From positions 1 through 64,000 of the forward strand of contig ML978133.1 in the NCBI GenBank assembly GCA_010015805.1: a stretch of 64,000 bases of DNA. Reading direction: 5' to 3'. The notes under the pieces were generated by a model that was given only the letters and a program-made list of their open reading frames with translations, did not search any database and was not told the DNA's origin. This DNA comes from Rhizodiscina lignyota. Taxonomy: Eukaryota; Ascomycota; Dothideomycetes; Aulographales; Rhizodiscinaceae. A program made the position numbers and the translations under genes. Below are positions 44,240 to 57,111 of the stretch, piece after piece (positions within the stretch are counted from its first letter, which is position 1; the number at the start of each line of letters is the position of its first letter).

Positions 44240-47200
44240 CTATCCTGTCGGCAAAGCTAAACGGTCACCGCCGCCTGATGCGGTGGGAGGGATCAGGTCG
44301 ACCACCTCTAGTGCGTCTCGCAGTGTCGCACCTGATGGATCTAATGCCATCAGAAACCGCGCGAGTTCTTTGCACAATTCCCAGTCCTGCTCTTCTTTTG
44401 CACGGCGGAGGAGACGAATAAGCTGCTCTGAACTCGAGCTCAGCTCTTCGAAAGTATGCAGAACCAACAAGTATCCACCCGCAGTTTTTAGCGATCCTTT
44501 GGCCAGGGACTCCTCGAAGAGTTCTTGTGGGGGCGGTAAATGCGCGAATAATGTCCTCCATGACCGCACCTCTGTCTTCCTGGTGCACTGCACGATTATG
44601 TCGAGATACTCCGGAAACGTTGATAAGAACGAAAGCACGTTCGGTAATAGCCTCTGCTCCGCCTCCGCCGCATCAACTTCCTCGTCCAACACATCATGCA
44701 GCAGGACTTCTAGGGCATGTGGGAAGTAGTCCAAAGTACGATAGCGGTGCGACAAGTGCAGTGCGGCCGGAGAGTTGTAGCGCGACAAGTGGTATTTAAG
44801 AAGTGCTGGTAGAAACAAGTGTGTCTGATGAAAAGTCAGCGGCTCATCCGACGGCCTCTAACGCCTTACGGAAATTGAAAAAGACTCACTCTGGTGACGA
44901 ATCGCAAGGTGGAGAAGTTGACATTTCGTCTCTGCAGTATCTCCGATTCTATGCCAAATAGGATTCCCTTGGCGAATACTGCTGACAGCGGATAGAAGTC
45001 AATCGGTATGTCAACACACGGAGGCAGCTCTCGACCAAAGTCCAGTGAGGCAGAGGCCAAGACATCCTGAACATCTGGCCAGACTTTCATCGCCGTGCCG
45101 TCGAAATACCATATTGAGTCTTTCAAGTCTTGTCCATTGTGACCGTTCATCAAATATCCGTTCTGCATTAGGGATGTGACATCAATCTGGCTGTCTCCCC
45201 GGTATTCTGAAGGCTGGTCGCGCATAAGAGCGTAGTGTTCGACGTTGTTGGCCAAGATTCGCATTTCGTATTTGAGTTCGCCCTGTTCTGACGTGGTAGG
45301 ATTCAACAGCACCAGCTTGCCATCAACCAGGAAAAGGACGGTGGCCATGCCGACATCTTGAGAAGGATCACCGTGCTCGAGCTGATCCTCAGGAAGAATC
45401 CAGCTAACGGCTCTGACACGCAGAGGAGCTCTGATGATACCATGTAGAGCGATTTGGCCAACTTGTATCAACCGCATGTGTTTGGCAGTGGTCGCAATCA
45501 TGTAGTGATACAAGATGTTCTCATACGTGTACACGAGAAGCGAGTCATCCCCTGACGGCGTAATGAGTACGATTGGTGCCCCTAGCTGGACAGCATGAAG
45601 CATTTTTCCATTATCGAGCGCCAGCTCACGCGAATACATACGGACCTGGTATGTGTTATTGATGTTGCTTTCGACAGCTGCGATGAGGATGTGCTGGTAC
45701 CAGCACATCCCTCCTCGGACCGTGAATTCGTCCTCCATTGTCGGATCGTCAAAAGTCTTCCATCTCCCAGACGTAACGCTGTAATGTGCAAGTCCTCGCC
45801 TTCCAGCGACAGCGACGTATCGCCCATCAGCAGACGTCACAGCGGTACGTATAGGCCATTGATGAAGGAGATATTGAGCTGGAACTTGCACTTGATACCA
45901 CAAGCCAGATTCCGCCGAAATTGCAGAAACATCAGGAACGTCGTAGCCGCGATACACCATGATGCCAGAGTTAGTCTGCAAAAGAGATCGCGTAACGTTG
46001 GCTGGAGAGAAGCAGCCAGCGACTGCGCTACGAGCCATATCCACCATCCAGAAATGAGGATCTGCATTGCTGGCAAGCACAAGCTGCGATCCCCCTCCAA
46101 GCCAGAAGCAGTCTCGAATCCCAAGGAACCAACGTTCATCGTTGTTTTCAGAGATAACCCGATTTGCGTTGAAGCTGCTGCCGGTGGGCTTGCCGTAGAC
46201 ACTCCACATCATCCACCCGTTACTGAAGCCGGCAAACATGCAGTAACCATCGGGTGAATAACTCAGGTAGGCCAATGTGCCAGGCGATGAGACAGTTGAG
46301 CTCACGGATAACTTATGGGACAGCGGGATGTGGCCAGCGTAATCGCGTGCATTGTAGATTAGAATGTCTCCGTTGGCACAGCCGATGGCGATCAAGGAGA
46401 AGCGTGCATTTATAGCAGCTTTTACGGCGTATGATCCTTCCATATCAGGAGTATGAAAGCAATAGCCTTGCCACGCCTTTTTTGGTGACTTGCCTTCGAT
46501 TGGACTTTTCACCGAGTGTCGCTGCACTGCGTATGCTTTACCGTCGCTCGTGATCCACGTTGAGAGATTCATTGGCCGGTCATGGATCATCTCAGTGATG
46601 GCGGAGTCCTTGTCGACCCAAGACATGCGGGTCAGAAGCTCGGTGCTGGTTTGGGAGCCGCTCTTATCGGGTGACCATAAGATCGACTGAACAGCGGCTG
46701 GCTTCTCTGTTGCGACGACGAGACCGTCATCCAAGGCCAGAGCTTTTGCGATGCCGGCATCAACCTTTATAACCATTCTGAAGCGCATGCTCACATTTGC
46801 GACTCCAGTTCCTTCTCCTGGCCCCAGGTTTGCAGCAGATCCAGCACCAACCTTCGCCGTGGCTGAGCTCCTCCTCCGAGCGATGCCGCCTGATTCGTAG
46901 AAGCTGCCCTGATATACTCTGCCCCCATGCTCCGTCGAGAGTGTATATGTGATGAGGAAACCGTTGCCAGTTTGTACGACAAATATCGCGGAGTCAGGAC
47001 GGATGAGGACGGTGACGTTGGCACCATAGTGCTTGATCGATTCGGGCGAGCGCGCGACGCGGGCCACGACAACTGTTGGCTTTTATAACTTCAGCAATGG
47101 TATTGGATGATTGAAAAGGCTTCATACCTTGGACTGCCACACTGTAAATGACGACGCCGTCCAGGTCACAAAGAAATGGCCGTTTCTGGTGATGCGCAAG

Positions 47201-47355
47201 CCCAGAATATTCTCGCCGCCAGTGGTATTCTCATCTCTTTCGCTGGGCCCATTGTGATCGCCCGACGTGACACCATCATTAGATATATCTCTTCCAACAT
47301 GTCTACCTTCGGTGACTTCCGAGTAGACCTTCGGGTTGCCAATTGGCCAATACAT
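44240..47355 (-). CDS. RIC1: Ric1, subunit of the Ric1-Rgp1 Rab6/Ypt6 exchange factor
   Basis: Three exons on the minus strand (47355-47128, 47079-44890, 44824-44240) give 1000 residues, the usual size. With Rgp1 it forms the guanine nucleotide exchange factor for Ypt6/Rab6 on Golgi membranes and supports retrograde traffic from endosomes. MYWPIGNPKVYSE opens the protein as in orthologues, followed by the N-terminal WD40-like propeller (to about 430; ILGLRITRNGHFFVTWT is an early blade). The RIC1 helical domain occupies roughly 750-1000, with RFVTR joined to THLFLPALLKYHLSR and then RTLDYFPHALEVLLHDVLDE. The 48-nt first intron lies between QSK and PTVVVARVARS. The C terminus after ATLRDALEVVDLIPP is poorly conserved. 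Confidence 0.95.
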
Positions 47356-48420
47356 GGCCACTCATCAAGGCTTGCAAAGCCGGCGTCGACGCGATTCCAT
47401 AGTCATTGGCCGTGTTCTGGTGACTGAAGAGAGTTCTGCATCCTCAAGGTGATCAAATGTCGCGAGTCTGCTCGGATTGGGAGGATGGGTTCCTAAAAGA
47501 ATATATCAGGTATGTCGATGTCATCAGGAATTCCGTAGTCAAGTGGCGGTATTTTCCGTGTGGGAGGCGCCGCATGACGATCGTTTTGGGGTACCGAGAA
47601 CTGATAGTAAGCCCCGGTCTCTTGGGTCGCATTGCACCCTAACTTAGGTGCGGAAACGTTGGAATCACACTGGGGCATTGATGCTCTTTAATACTTCGGC
47701 ATCTCTCGCATTTAAAAGGGCTTAAGAGCTCGGAAATAATATGGAATCAACAGGCGAGCTGGTTACCGAGTTCAGCATATATCAGCGAACCGGAGACGGT
47801 CCGCAATAAAACGCCTTCTGCCTCGTGGGCCTATTTCTGCATTGGGCAAATGGTAGAGTTCAATCACCACTCACCTTGAGTTCGGACGACGCTGCTCGGA
47901 AAAGTTCTTCACTGGCGCTGATTGGCGACTTCTCTAGGCCATAACATGCTTTCGATAGCTTCCAGAGCGTGGTATGTTACCCCATTCGGCTAATGGACGA
48001 GTATCACTTTGTAAAAGCGGGAAAAGCTTCAGGTATTATTTCCTGCGCCATCCAGAGGCTCGATACGTAAATGTAAAATGCCATCATTTCAAAGAACGGG
48101 ACGGCATTGTTTGCTACTACATGTCCCATTCAAGTTTCATACTCGAGGTGGAAAGGGACATCAAATATACCCAAACGTAGGTAGGTACAAAGAGACCAGG
48201 CGTCACAGCAACAAGATGTCATTCTACTACCACAAAATTTCTCTGATACTTCCGCTTTCGGCTAGAGCCTGCATCCATGAAGCTGAGTAGAAAGAAATAT
48301 TAACTTTAACTGGAACCGGATGCGTTCAGATCTCCGACTCCGATTTCTTATTTGTTGGGTCGCAAAAAGCGTGACACCTTCTTCCCTTTTCGTCCCATTT
48401 TGCGAGACACCACAATATTT
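47356..48420. other. intergenic region upstream of RIC1
   Basis: About 1.1 kb, AT-rich to the right (47.7-48.4 kb). It holds the RIC1 promoter and the 3' end of the mannosyltransferase gene. No gene or repeat is supported. Confidence 0.45.
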
Positions 48421-50007
48421 TCACTCAGATCCGCTCAATTCGTACCCTCCGTATCCATCTCCGCCCAACGCCAAGTCTCCATGTCTGCTCCAACCTTCTT
48501 TCTTATTAAGCCAGTCGCCGCCTAGGAACTGCCTAATGCAAGTATCCATGGGCTTCCGCTGCGGAGATTCCAACGGCACGAGCTTGTAGAAATTCTCGTC
48601 AAGTCCGGTAGGCTCGCAATCGCAACGCCCTGCCGAGTGAGGAGGACAGTGGCTGGAATGCGAAAGTATGAGCAATCAGGCCTGCTAAGCGGAATAGGCT
48701 AGGGCAATACGAACCGATTGATATCATGCTGGTAGCCAATATCTCGGAAGAACCACACTTCTCGCTTTGGAGCAAACATAGCGACGCTTAGAGTGTGTAT
48801 GGGAGCATCGCCGAATCGTTCGTAATAAAAGCCGCCGCCTTTGTCCAACCAGTCGAAGTACTTTTCGTTGGCCTCCGACCGAAAGAATCTGAGATCTCCA
48901 ATCTCGAAATTTGAAAAGAACTGGCAGTTGTTATACTCACCGGAGTTGTGCGGATCCAAGAGCCAGTCAAGGTCTGCCTCTGGATGTACGAGCTCGGGAA
49001 ACTTATTGATGAATGCTCTTGTTCTGCTCCACAGTGAAGGAAAGCTTCTGGCATCATCCAATATGTTCATGTTGAAACCATACTTGATCTTGTTGTCCCT
49101 CATGAAACGGAATACATCATAGTCGATGTCGCAATAGAAGTGCACATCCGGCTCCACCCGCCAGTAGAAATCAAAATCGAGCAACCGGGGATGCTTGTAG
49201 AAGAACCCACTGTTCCAACGGCACATGTGGCGATAGCTCACTAGCCAGCCTTTACCCACGCCGATGGCTCCCAGGTATTCAAGAGAGTTCATGAATCGGC
49301 TTTCATCGATAAAGTCCGGGAGTGACCAGTGCTCGATAGGCAGGATCTCATAGTAGCATGGCGCAGATGTAGCGTTTGAGGTAGCACTCTGTCCGAATAT
49401 TGTCAGCTGCCCTCTCAATTGGCCCGCTCTTGGTGGACCGTACCTTAAACTCTTCAGAAAAAGGCTCATCGTTGAAGAATATCCAGGGATACTGGTACTT
49501 ATCGTTCCACCTGTACTCCAGTTGTCGAATACTCTGTAGGATCCCGTCAAGCTCCGAATTCCTAACCAAGCTGATGAGGGCTGCCTTCGGTCGACGTCGG
49601 GCTCCACTTGTTCCCCAGATCGAGCGCCTAACGTGCCATTTGTTATTGGAGTTCTCCTCAAGCCAGTGCACAGGATCAGGGAGATGCTTTTGCGGCTGTT
49701 CTGAAGACGATGTCGGCCGAATAACGGACGTTTGAACCGTTGCTGGAGCGGTGTTGTGGGATGAAAAAGGTGGGACGAGCCAGATAAGTAAGGAGAGCAA
49801 GAGAATGAGGACGACGGCAGCGTTCTTTCGGAGGAGAGGCACCCTCGATGGTGAGGAAGTGATTCGCGATGATGTCCATTTTTGTCTGAAGAGCGGTGGT
49901 GATCGTCCGGGTGAGGACCAGAAGGTTGTTGAGGAAAGGGAATCAGCTGAAGAGGGCGAGGAAGGCTTGTATGCTGGGAAAGTAAAACCTCGTTTAGTTC
50001 CTGCCAT
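48421..50007 (-). CDS. alpha-1,2-mannosyltransferase, KRE2/MNT1/KTR family (GT15)
   Basis: Three exons on the minus strand (50007-49444, 49388-48715, 48652-48421) give 489 residues. It is a Golgi type II membrane enzyme: a cytoplasmic tail of about 60 residues, a signal anchor at 63-80, a Ser/Pro/Thr stem, then the GT15 catalytic domain from about 115. Signature blocks are RPKAALISLVRNSELDG, YRHMCRWNSGFFYKHP, and FYWRVEPDVHFYCDIDYDVF, which contains the nucleotide-sugar/metal site. Joins restore EEFKSATSNAT and DINRHCPPHSAGRC. It adds mannose from GDP-mannose to O- or N-linked chains. The exact KTR paralogue cannot be told. Confidence 0.94.
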
Positions 50008-50367
50008 CCTGATACATAGGACTTCAGTGATGAACAAGGGGAACTTTCAACTTAAAGTGTCATGCAACCTTGGATGTGAGGTCAGGTCAAGTTCGGCATG
50101 TTTGCAACTTCCTGTTGCAGTGCTCCTGCATCTGTAGTCTTTAGCCCCGCAACTGCACACTTAGATCATGATACAAACAAGATGAGCACAAAATTGCAAA
50201 GATGATTTGGAGAACTCGTCAATCATATCGAGCCATCCACGGATGCTATTTTATCTTACAAGTCGAGTTACCTGTTCAGAGAGCCCAGAGGTCTTCCTCA
50301 GTGGCCCTTACCGCCGGGTATGATATGCCGTGAAGCCGAACGCCATGCTTCAAAACACTAAGCAGGA
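50008..50367. other. intergenic region
   Basis: 360 bp holding the mannosyltransferase promoter and the HIR1 3' end (both genes on the minus strand). Nothing else visible. Confidence 0.5.
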
Positions 50368-53300
50368 TTACATGTCCTCGACCATGTTATCCGCTGGTTC
50401 CTCAGTAACGCCAAGTAGTCGAGCATACGGCACAGTGATGCGCTGTAGGTCGCGATGTTTACCTTTGTCAACAGTCAGTAACCGACGCAACCGTAGAGAA
50501 GAGGGATTCGACTTACCGAGAATCAGAACAACTTCCTTCAGCAACTCCTGCCTGTCCCATCCACATATCATCTCGCCCTTCGCATGCCATCCTTTGCCCT
50601 CAGCATCTTCCACGCCAACCTCCTTGCCCTCTTCGTCAAAGATGTCACCGAGGAGACTCCGTAGAAGCTCCTCAATCTTCCCCTTGTGGCCCTCCGCACC
50701 CAATCTCTTGGCGTACATCAGCAAGTAAACGCGGAACTCCCCTCTAGCCCCTAACGTCATTGCACCTGCGACCCTGTTCTCTAGATGCGCAATTGACACG
50801 CCTGCCTCGAAACCTTCGAAGCCCTCAGCAACTAACAGAGCCTTGATGAGTCGCTGGAGGAAGTATGCGCGTCCTCTGAGCAGCGTATGGTTCGTGGTAT
50901 TGCGCTCTAATAACGGAATGATGCCTGCCGAGATGTTCTCGATCGAAACCTCATCCACTCCATTTGCCGCCTCTTTCCCACCTTTCGTTGTTTTCACATT
51001 GTCGACAGAGCCGCCGTCGGCAGTATTCCAGTATTGGCTGCCGACCGCCCACCAAGGTTCTGAAATGCGTTGCCAGATGTACATCAACGGAGAATACGTA
51101 TATCCAGTACCGTCTGACATAGCTATAATCATCCTACCTTCTGTATTCAGACGAGCGAAGATGATTCCAGGCGAGGACGTAAGATGTGGGCCCTGAGAGT
51201 GCACAGCAGTGTCCAGAACCGGAGCCAGAGATACTGGAGGGTGAGGGGAAGACAGCGTCTTGATGTTCCAAACATAGCACTGACCGACGGCAGAGATACA
51301 GAGCAGCCACCATCCTCGGCAGTCCATGATAACCGGGGCAGCTTCGAGTACCAGGGCATTAAGAAGGCGTCGTCCGCCAGGCGTCCACACATAAATCGAG
51401 CCATCTTCACAAGCCGCGGCCCAGAAGTGTGGGTTACCGGTCAGAAGTAATACCGACCTGGGCAGATAATCCTGCCATAAGAACTGCCCTTGCTTTGTGC
51501 AATTGATTCTTGCGGGATCCCGGTCCTGTGGACGCCCAGTTCTTGCTGGACCGGACGCATTTCGTGCCTCAAGAATGACTCTCTCTTCTGTACGATCCGT
51601 CATGGGATCAGTAGTATCTTTAGGCGGTTCACTGCCATCGATCGTCCGCATGATGACATTTCGCACTAAAGGAACTGCCAACCGTATTTGGCTTACCGAC
51701 AGTGCTGGGTTGATAATGGCAGGCCGAAGAGCTGCCACCGCATCACTCTGGTCCTGAGGTTTCGATGCCAAACGTGGGGGAAGCAGACCATCGGGGCCAT
51801 TCATCACGATTGGCGCAGCTCCGTTCTGCACCGCAGCAGATAATCGCTTCTCGGTGCGTCGCTCCTCGTCACCTTCAATTTCAGCAAACTTGCGTTTGTT
51901 GCCGACCATGAGAGCCGTCAACCCACCCTTCGGGAACCCGTCGTATGGCTTGGATAAGTCGAGGGTGGAATGTGGTGTATCGCTCGGACCGCCGCGAGCC
52001 TGTGTTCCACCAGATACCAGCTGTGTTTGCGGAAGCGATGATTCAGCTAGACCAGAGGACGATGACACAAGCAGGGGCCGTATCCGCTTCTTTCCATCTT
52101 TCGTAATCTCCACTCTCTGCTTCAACTTGTCGACTCGTGGATCTGGTGGAGGTTGCTGAGGGACTGATGGCGCTTCCTGACCATTTGGTGCAGGAACTGG
52201 CTCTGGGATTGGTACAGTGCCATTGGAAATACCGTTGGCCTTTGGCGCTTCCTTAGCCCCATTGACTCCTGGTCCATGATCTCCCATCAATTCACCCATT
52301 CGTCCCTGCACGCCTTTCAGCTCACCCGCTTTACTGCTGTCTTCTAGGAGCAATGCATCCGTTCCTTCGATAATGCCGGCCTTCCTGCCAGCGCCATATC
52401 TTGACAGAGACTTCTCATTTTCTTGGATTGGTGCAGCATAACCCAACTCGCCAGGCTCAAACACTGCGGCTTGAATGGAGCCATCCAAGCTGCAGACGAA
52501 CAGCGTCTCACCATCAGGTGCCCAAGCAAGATCGGTAGCAGCCTTCGAGACGATGTCCTGCGCAATAACGAAGGGCCTCGCATAGCTTGTGTTCCAGACA
52601 CTAAGAGCCTTGTCTTGTCCAGCGCAGGCAATGACTGTCACAGATGGAATGTTCGCACCATGCGCCTCCATTTGCTCTTTGCTGACAGGTTCCCTGTAGA
52701 ACATTCTCGGAGAGAACGAGCAGACCTCTACCGGACCTTCGTGCCCAATCAGATTGATATTGCTGTCCCAACTGCCACGGTCTATAATTGCGACAGAGCT
52801 GACAGGTCCATTTGTCGCATTCGCCGCGCCAATGTGATTGCCATCCGGTGACCACGAACATCTTCGGAAGTATGTGGTGAGAGGAGAGGAGATGAAGGGT
52901 GTCTGGATCGACTGCTCAAGAACGAAATTGTTCAGTTGATCGTGCGCTGTCGCGTTCGGCGGGGGCGGGGTCCATCGGAAGATTTTGATTGTACGGTCAT
53001 CGCTCGCTGTGGCAAAATATTTGTTCGCAGGGTCGAATGTAATGCCTTTGACGTGACTTTGGTGTTGCGACAGCGTCTTCAGCTTCTCGAATGTGTGGCC
53101 TGACCAGACCACGACTTTCGAATCGAGGCCGACCGAGACCAGTATTGAGGAATCGTGCGACCACCCAAGGTCTTGCACATCGTTGTCGTGTCCAATTAGG
53201 CGGCGAATGACACGCCAATTTTCGACTGGAGGAGGCTCGTTCGTTCCTGAGCTATCATCAGCTTTGCTCACCCACACTGCGCCTAAGCCACATACCAAAA

Positions 53301-53777
53301 GTAGCGCCATGAGACGGAGGATTTGGATCTAACGAATAGACGCAAACAATCTTGTCATCTGCGCCAGACGCTAGATACTTGTTGTTGCCCGAGAACCGCA
53401 CCGCGTGGATTGTGCCTGAGTGGTTGCTAATAGCCGCCAACTGCTTTGGGCCCGTAAAGTTGGGTTCTTGAGATTTGAATAGAGCATCGATTGACCATAT
53501 TCGAACGTGTCCGTCTGTAAGAACTCTTAGTATCGCGTGATGGACTGAGTGTGGTGGCAGGACGATCTGAAACTCGTCTGGAATGTATTCGTACCTCCTC
53601 CTGCTGTTACAAGGCGCTTGCCATCCGGGGAAACGTGGCAGGAATAAACCTCATGATCCTTCAGCTCACCTGCAAAGCGGTCAGCGACTGTGCAAAAGAA
53701 GCGCGACGTTGCGCGCACGAGCGGAGTGGAATGTACAAACCTCCGTGAACTAGCCAGCTTGGCTTGACGATATGCAT
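50368..53777 (-). CDS. HIR1: Hir1, HIR histone-chaperone subunit (HIRA homologue)
   Basis: Five exons on the minus strand (53777-53741, 53669-53595, 53514-53296, 53246-50517, 50462-50368) give 1051 residues. The protein starts MHIVKPSWLVHGGELKDHEV, the invariant HIRA opening, and forms a seven-blade WD40 propeller (about 1-350; for example SGTIHAVRFSGNNKYLASGA and LIGHDNDVQDLGWSHDSSIL). The Asf1-binding B domain reads ITKDGKKRIRPLLVSS (about 487-502), and the C-terminal HIRA domain (about 680-1000) includes RAYFLQRLIKALLVAEGFEG. The HIR complex deposits H3-H4 independently of replication and represses histone genes. The last intron is 54 nt, a multiple of three with no in-frame stop. The gene is head to head with CWF19. 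Confidence 0.96.
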
Positions 53778-54063
53778 TTCCGCAAAGGGGCTTGGGCCTT
53801 GCTCGCATACTCGAAGAGAGCGAGTAAAAGGGACGCGATCGGATGACCAGGCGGAATATAGGCGGTGGTGGAGGTTTCTTTGATGGTGTTTCCAAAGTTC
53901 GCGAGTATTGTCGCAGGTGCAGCGCAGGCGCTTTGACGCGAAGCTTCCTAGCGGCCTTGGCGCATATCATTTTGTGGGACGTCGATCTGGAGGTCGAACA
54001 AACCCTATGCAAACTTCCGCTACCCTCGCAGATTTAAGAATTCCTTCATCAGAGCCTCCGAAA
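53778..54063. promoter_or_regulatory. bidirectional promoter of HIR1 and CWF19
   Basis: 286 bp between the two chosen ATGs. If the in-frame ATG at 54007 is used for CWF19, the gap shrinks to 229 bp. No TATA box is apparent. Co-regulation is inference. Confidence 0.6.
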
Positions 54064-56342
54064 ATGACTCTTGAGGATTTCGAGAGAGAACTTGCGGCCA
54101 GTAAAGCTGCCGACGAGCGCAAGAATCGGGAGCGGAGTCGCGATCGTGAAGCACGTCATACAAAGGTACGGCATATTCCTCTATTTCAAGATATTTCCGA
54201 ATCAATGGGCACGAATACTAATTGATTTTGTTTGTAGCGTGAGAAGGACAGGCACCACAAGCATGATCACCACCATAGCTCGCGTCGCCATTCCTCCCAC
54301 GATCGCGACTACGACCGCGAATCCAATCACAGACACAAGCGTCGCCGGCATGATGACGACGAAGATCGCGAGCGGCGCAGAGAGGACAGACACTCTAAGC
54401 GAGACCCGGGAGAAGAGAGTCGCTCAAAGCGGATACGACCATCACGCACACAGCCTGAAGACGATGATGAAGAATATGTTGAGCCTGGAACAAGTGGACC
54501 TAGGGAAGATGAGGAGCTGGATGAACGACTCGCAGAGTCGGAGGAGCTTGATTTGAAGCGTGACGATTGGATGCAGGTACCATCGGCATTGGATGTTGAC
54601 TACGTTCAGCGTAACAAACCACCACCGAAGGCTGCGCATACCAAGTCAGCAAGAGACGAGTATGAGCTCAAGATACATGAGAAGGAACTCAATCACCAGC
54701 TCAGAGACGTCAAAGATGCGAATGATCCGTCGATCGCTGTTACTGATGAGCTGGCGCAGCATGAGGTCTCCTACGAATTTGGTGATTCAGGTTCACAATG
54801 GCGGATGACGAAGTTGAAGGCAGTCTATCGCCAGGCGGAAGAGACAGGAACCTCTGTAGAAGAAATTGCGCTTGAACGATATGGTGGTTTGCGAGAATTC
54901 GATGATGCAAGGGAGGAAGAGATAGAGCTCGATCGTCGAAAGACGTATGGCAAGGAATACGTCGGCAAAATCAAGCCTAGTGGAGAGCTCTTTCAGGAAA
55001 GGAAGATGGCAATGGGTATCCGACGACAATCGTCGAAGCACGAGTCGTCCGAGCAATCCCATCCGGTTGAACAAGGCCGCGTTTTCGAGGAGCAGCCTCC
55101 ACTGACAAAGACAATCGCCCTTGATCAGACGGCGCTGAACAAGTTGAAGGCGCAAATGATGAAGGCTAAGTTGAGAAAAGCATCAAATGCTGCTGATCTT
55201 GAGGCCGAGTACAATAATGCACTGGCTGCAGCTGCCAATCACAAGGAGCCGGAAGTAGTAGTTCTCAGTGCGATGGACAGCCGCATGCTCGCTGGCGGAC
55301 GGAAGGGTGAAGTCAATGCACTCCAAACTAAGCGCGGAAAAGAGAGAGGTCTGGTCGAAGAGAACGAAGATATGAGCGTTGAGGACATGGTGCGACAAGA
55401 ACGACGGACACGCGGACAAGCAGGTGGTTCTGGACTGGAAATGGCGGAGCGTATCGCTAAGGACGCAAAATTCGATGTAAGTTGCCTTGAGATGTTGTCG
55501 AGTACTGCAACTGACAATGTTAGAACGATTTGGATTACATGGACGAGAACGCCGAAAAGCTCTCCAAAAGAGTTGTCCAATCCGATATCAACCTCCGTAA
55601 CACAGCGATCGGCGATTTCCAGAAGATGAACCGTATCCTTGAGAACTGTCCTCTTTGCCACCACGAAGACAAGGGCACGCTCCCCATCGCTCCAATCGTC
55701 TCTCTTGCAACGAGAGTATATCTCACCCTTCCCACCGACCCGGAGATCAGCGAGGGTGGGGCTTGCATAGTTCCCATTCAACACCGTATCAATCTGCTTG
55801 AATGTGACGATGACGAATGGGAGGAGATTCGAAACTTCATGAAGTGCCTCATCCGCATGTACCACGATCAAGGGCGCGACGTCATATTCTACGAGAACGC
55901 AGCTACGCCTCACCGCAAGCGCCACGCTGCCATGGAAGTCGTACCCCTCCCATACAGCCTTGGTGAGACAGCGCCCGCATTCTTCCGAGAGGCGATTCTG
56001 TCTGCAGACGAAGAGTGGACGCAGCACAAGAAGCTCATTGACACGTTGAAGCGGTCCAAAGAGGGTCTGGGAAGGTCTGCGTTTCGCAAGACAATCGCGA
56101 AGGAAATGCCATACTTCCATGTCTGGTTTGAGCTTGATGGTGGAATGGGTCATATTGTCGAGGACGAAAGACGCTGGCCAAAGGGGGATCTGTTTGCCAG
56201 AGAGACACTCGGAGGTATGCTAGACGCTGAGCCGGACGTCATCAAAAGGCAGGGGAAATGGAACCGCAATGACCGCCGTGTAGATGGTTTCAAGAAGCGG
56301 TGGCGAAAGTTTGACTGGACAAGAGTCTTGACCGACGGATAA
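54064..56342 (+). CDS. CWF19: pre-mRNA-splicing factor Cwf19 (CwfJ family)
   Basis: Three exons (54064-54165, 54238-55476, 55524-56342) give 719 residues. Cwf19/CWF19L2 relatives associate with late spliceosomes and help release or debranch the lariat intron. The start MTLEDFERELAASKAADERK matches the family opening; an upstream in-frame ATG at 54007 would add 19 residues. A very basic Arg/His/Asp/Glu region (about 35-105) resembles an RS-like tail. The HIT-like CwfJ C-terminal domain 1 (about 480-600) contains ILENCPLCHHED and GACIVPIQHRINLLECDDDE, and CwfJ C-terminal domain 2 (about 600-719) ends at FKKRWRKFDWTRVL. Both joins are phase 0 and keep the frame open. This is the third spliceosome gene in the window. 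Confidence 0.95.
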
Positions 56343-57111
56343 ACTGGAGACTAGCTGCATTTGAGACCTTACACCCTCTACAAAGCTCGATGTGCTTTTA
56401 AATATCCTGTCCAGACTATTCACTTGCTGTTTCCGTCATTTCTCACATTTCTCACCATTCTCACCATTCTCGCTTAATATCTTCGGAACGTGGTACGATG
56501 CAATTTTAATCCATTCGAACATGACCAGGATCATCTTCAGCTGTTGGAGGACACCATATCGACACACGCGCGGGACTCGCACGACCTCCTCAATGCGGCC
56601 ATTCAAGATGTGTATGTCATGGTGCGGCATGAGGCGCCAATGTGGCTTCCTTGCGGGAAATGTGCTATGCCATTAGGCCCGGCAACATCAATTTTTGTTA
56701 GAGTGCATCAGCTGCAATACGCACACGTCAACTATTCCTGCTTCTTTCCTTGGAGCGGTTATGTGAGAAAGCCTGGTGTCATGTTCTGTATATACGATAA
56801 GGTTCGATATCCCACTCAACCTTTTCCAGCTTGACCTTGCCAGCCAATTGAGTCAGCTTGAAGTCGAGACTTGTCTAGCAGACTTGCTTGGCAGAGGAGT
56901 TGGCAAAGAGTTGGGTACACAATAAGCCTGCATTGTTCTTGCCGAATGGCTGAGTTCAATTGCAAGCTACGTTGTATGGCGCTTTCCTCGCTCGCTGCTC
57001 CGACGGGCGAGAAATAAACAAACGAACATTTCATCCATCCAGTCTCATGCGAACTTAAATCACATACCACATCGCCTCTGGTACAAGACATTTTCAATAG
57101 CATTCGTCAAT
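56343..57111. other. intergenic region with a small C/T-rich repeat
   Basis: About 770 bp downstream of CWF19. Around 56438-56472 the unit TCACCATTC/TCACATTTC recurs three to four times. No gene is supported; a 114-codon frame (56490-56834) lacks any motif. Confidence 0.45.

Noticed and set aside
48788-50137. Frames on both strands around the mannosyltransferase
   Set aside because: Shadows; the three-exon KRE2-family model explains the region.
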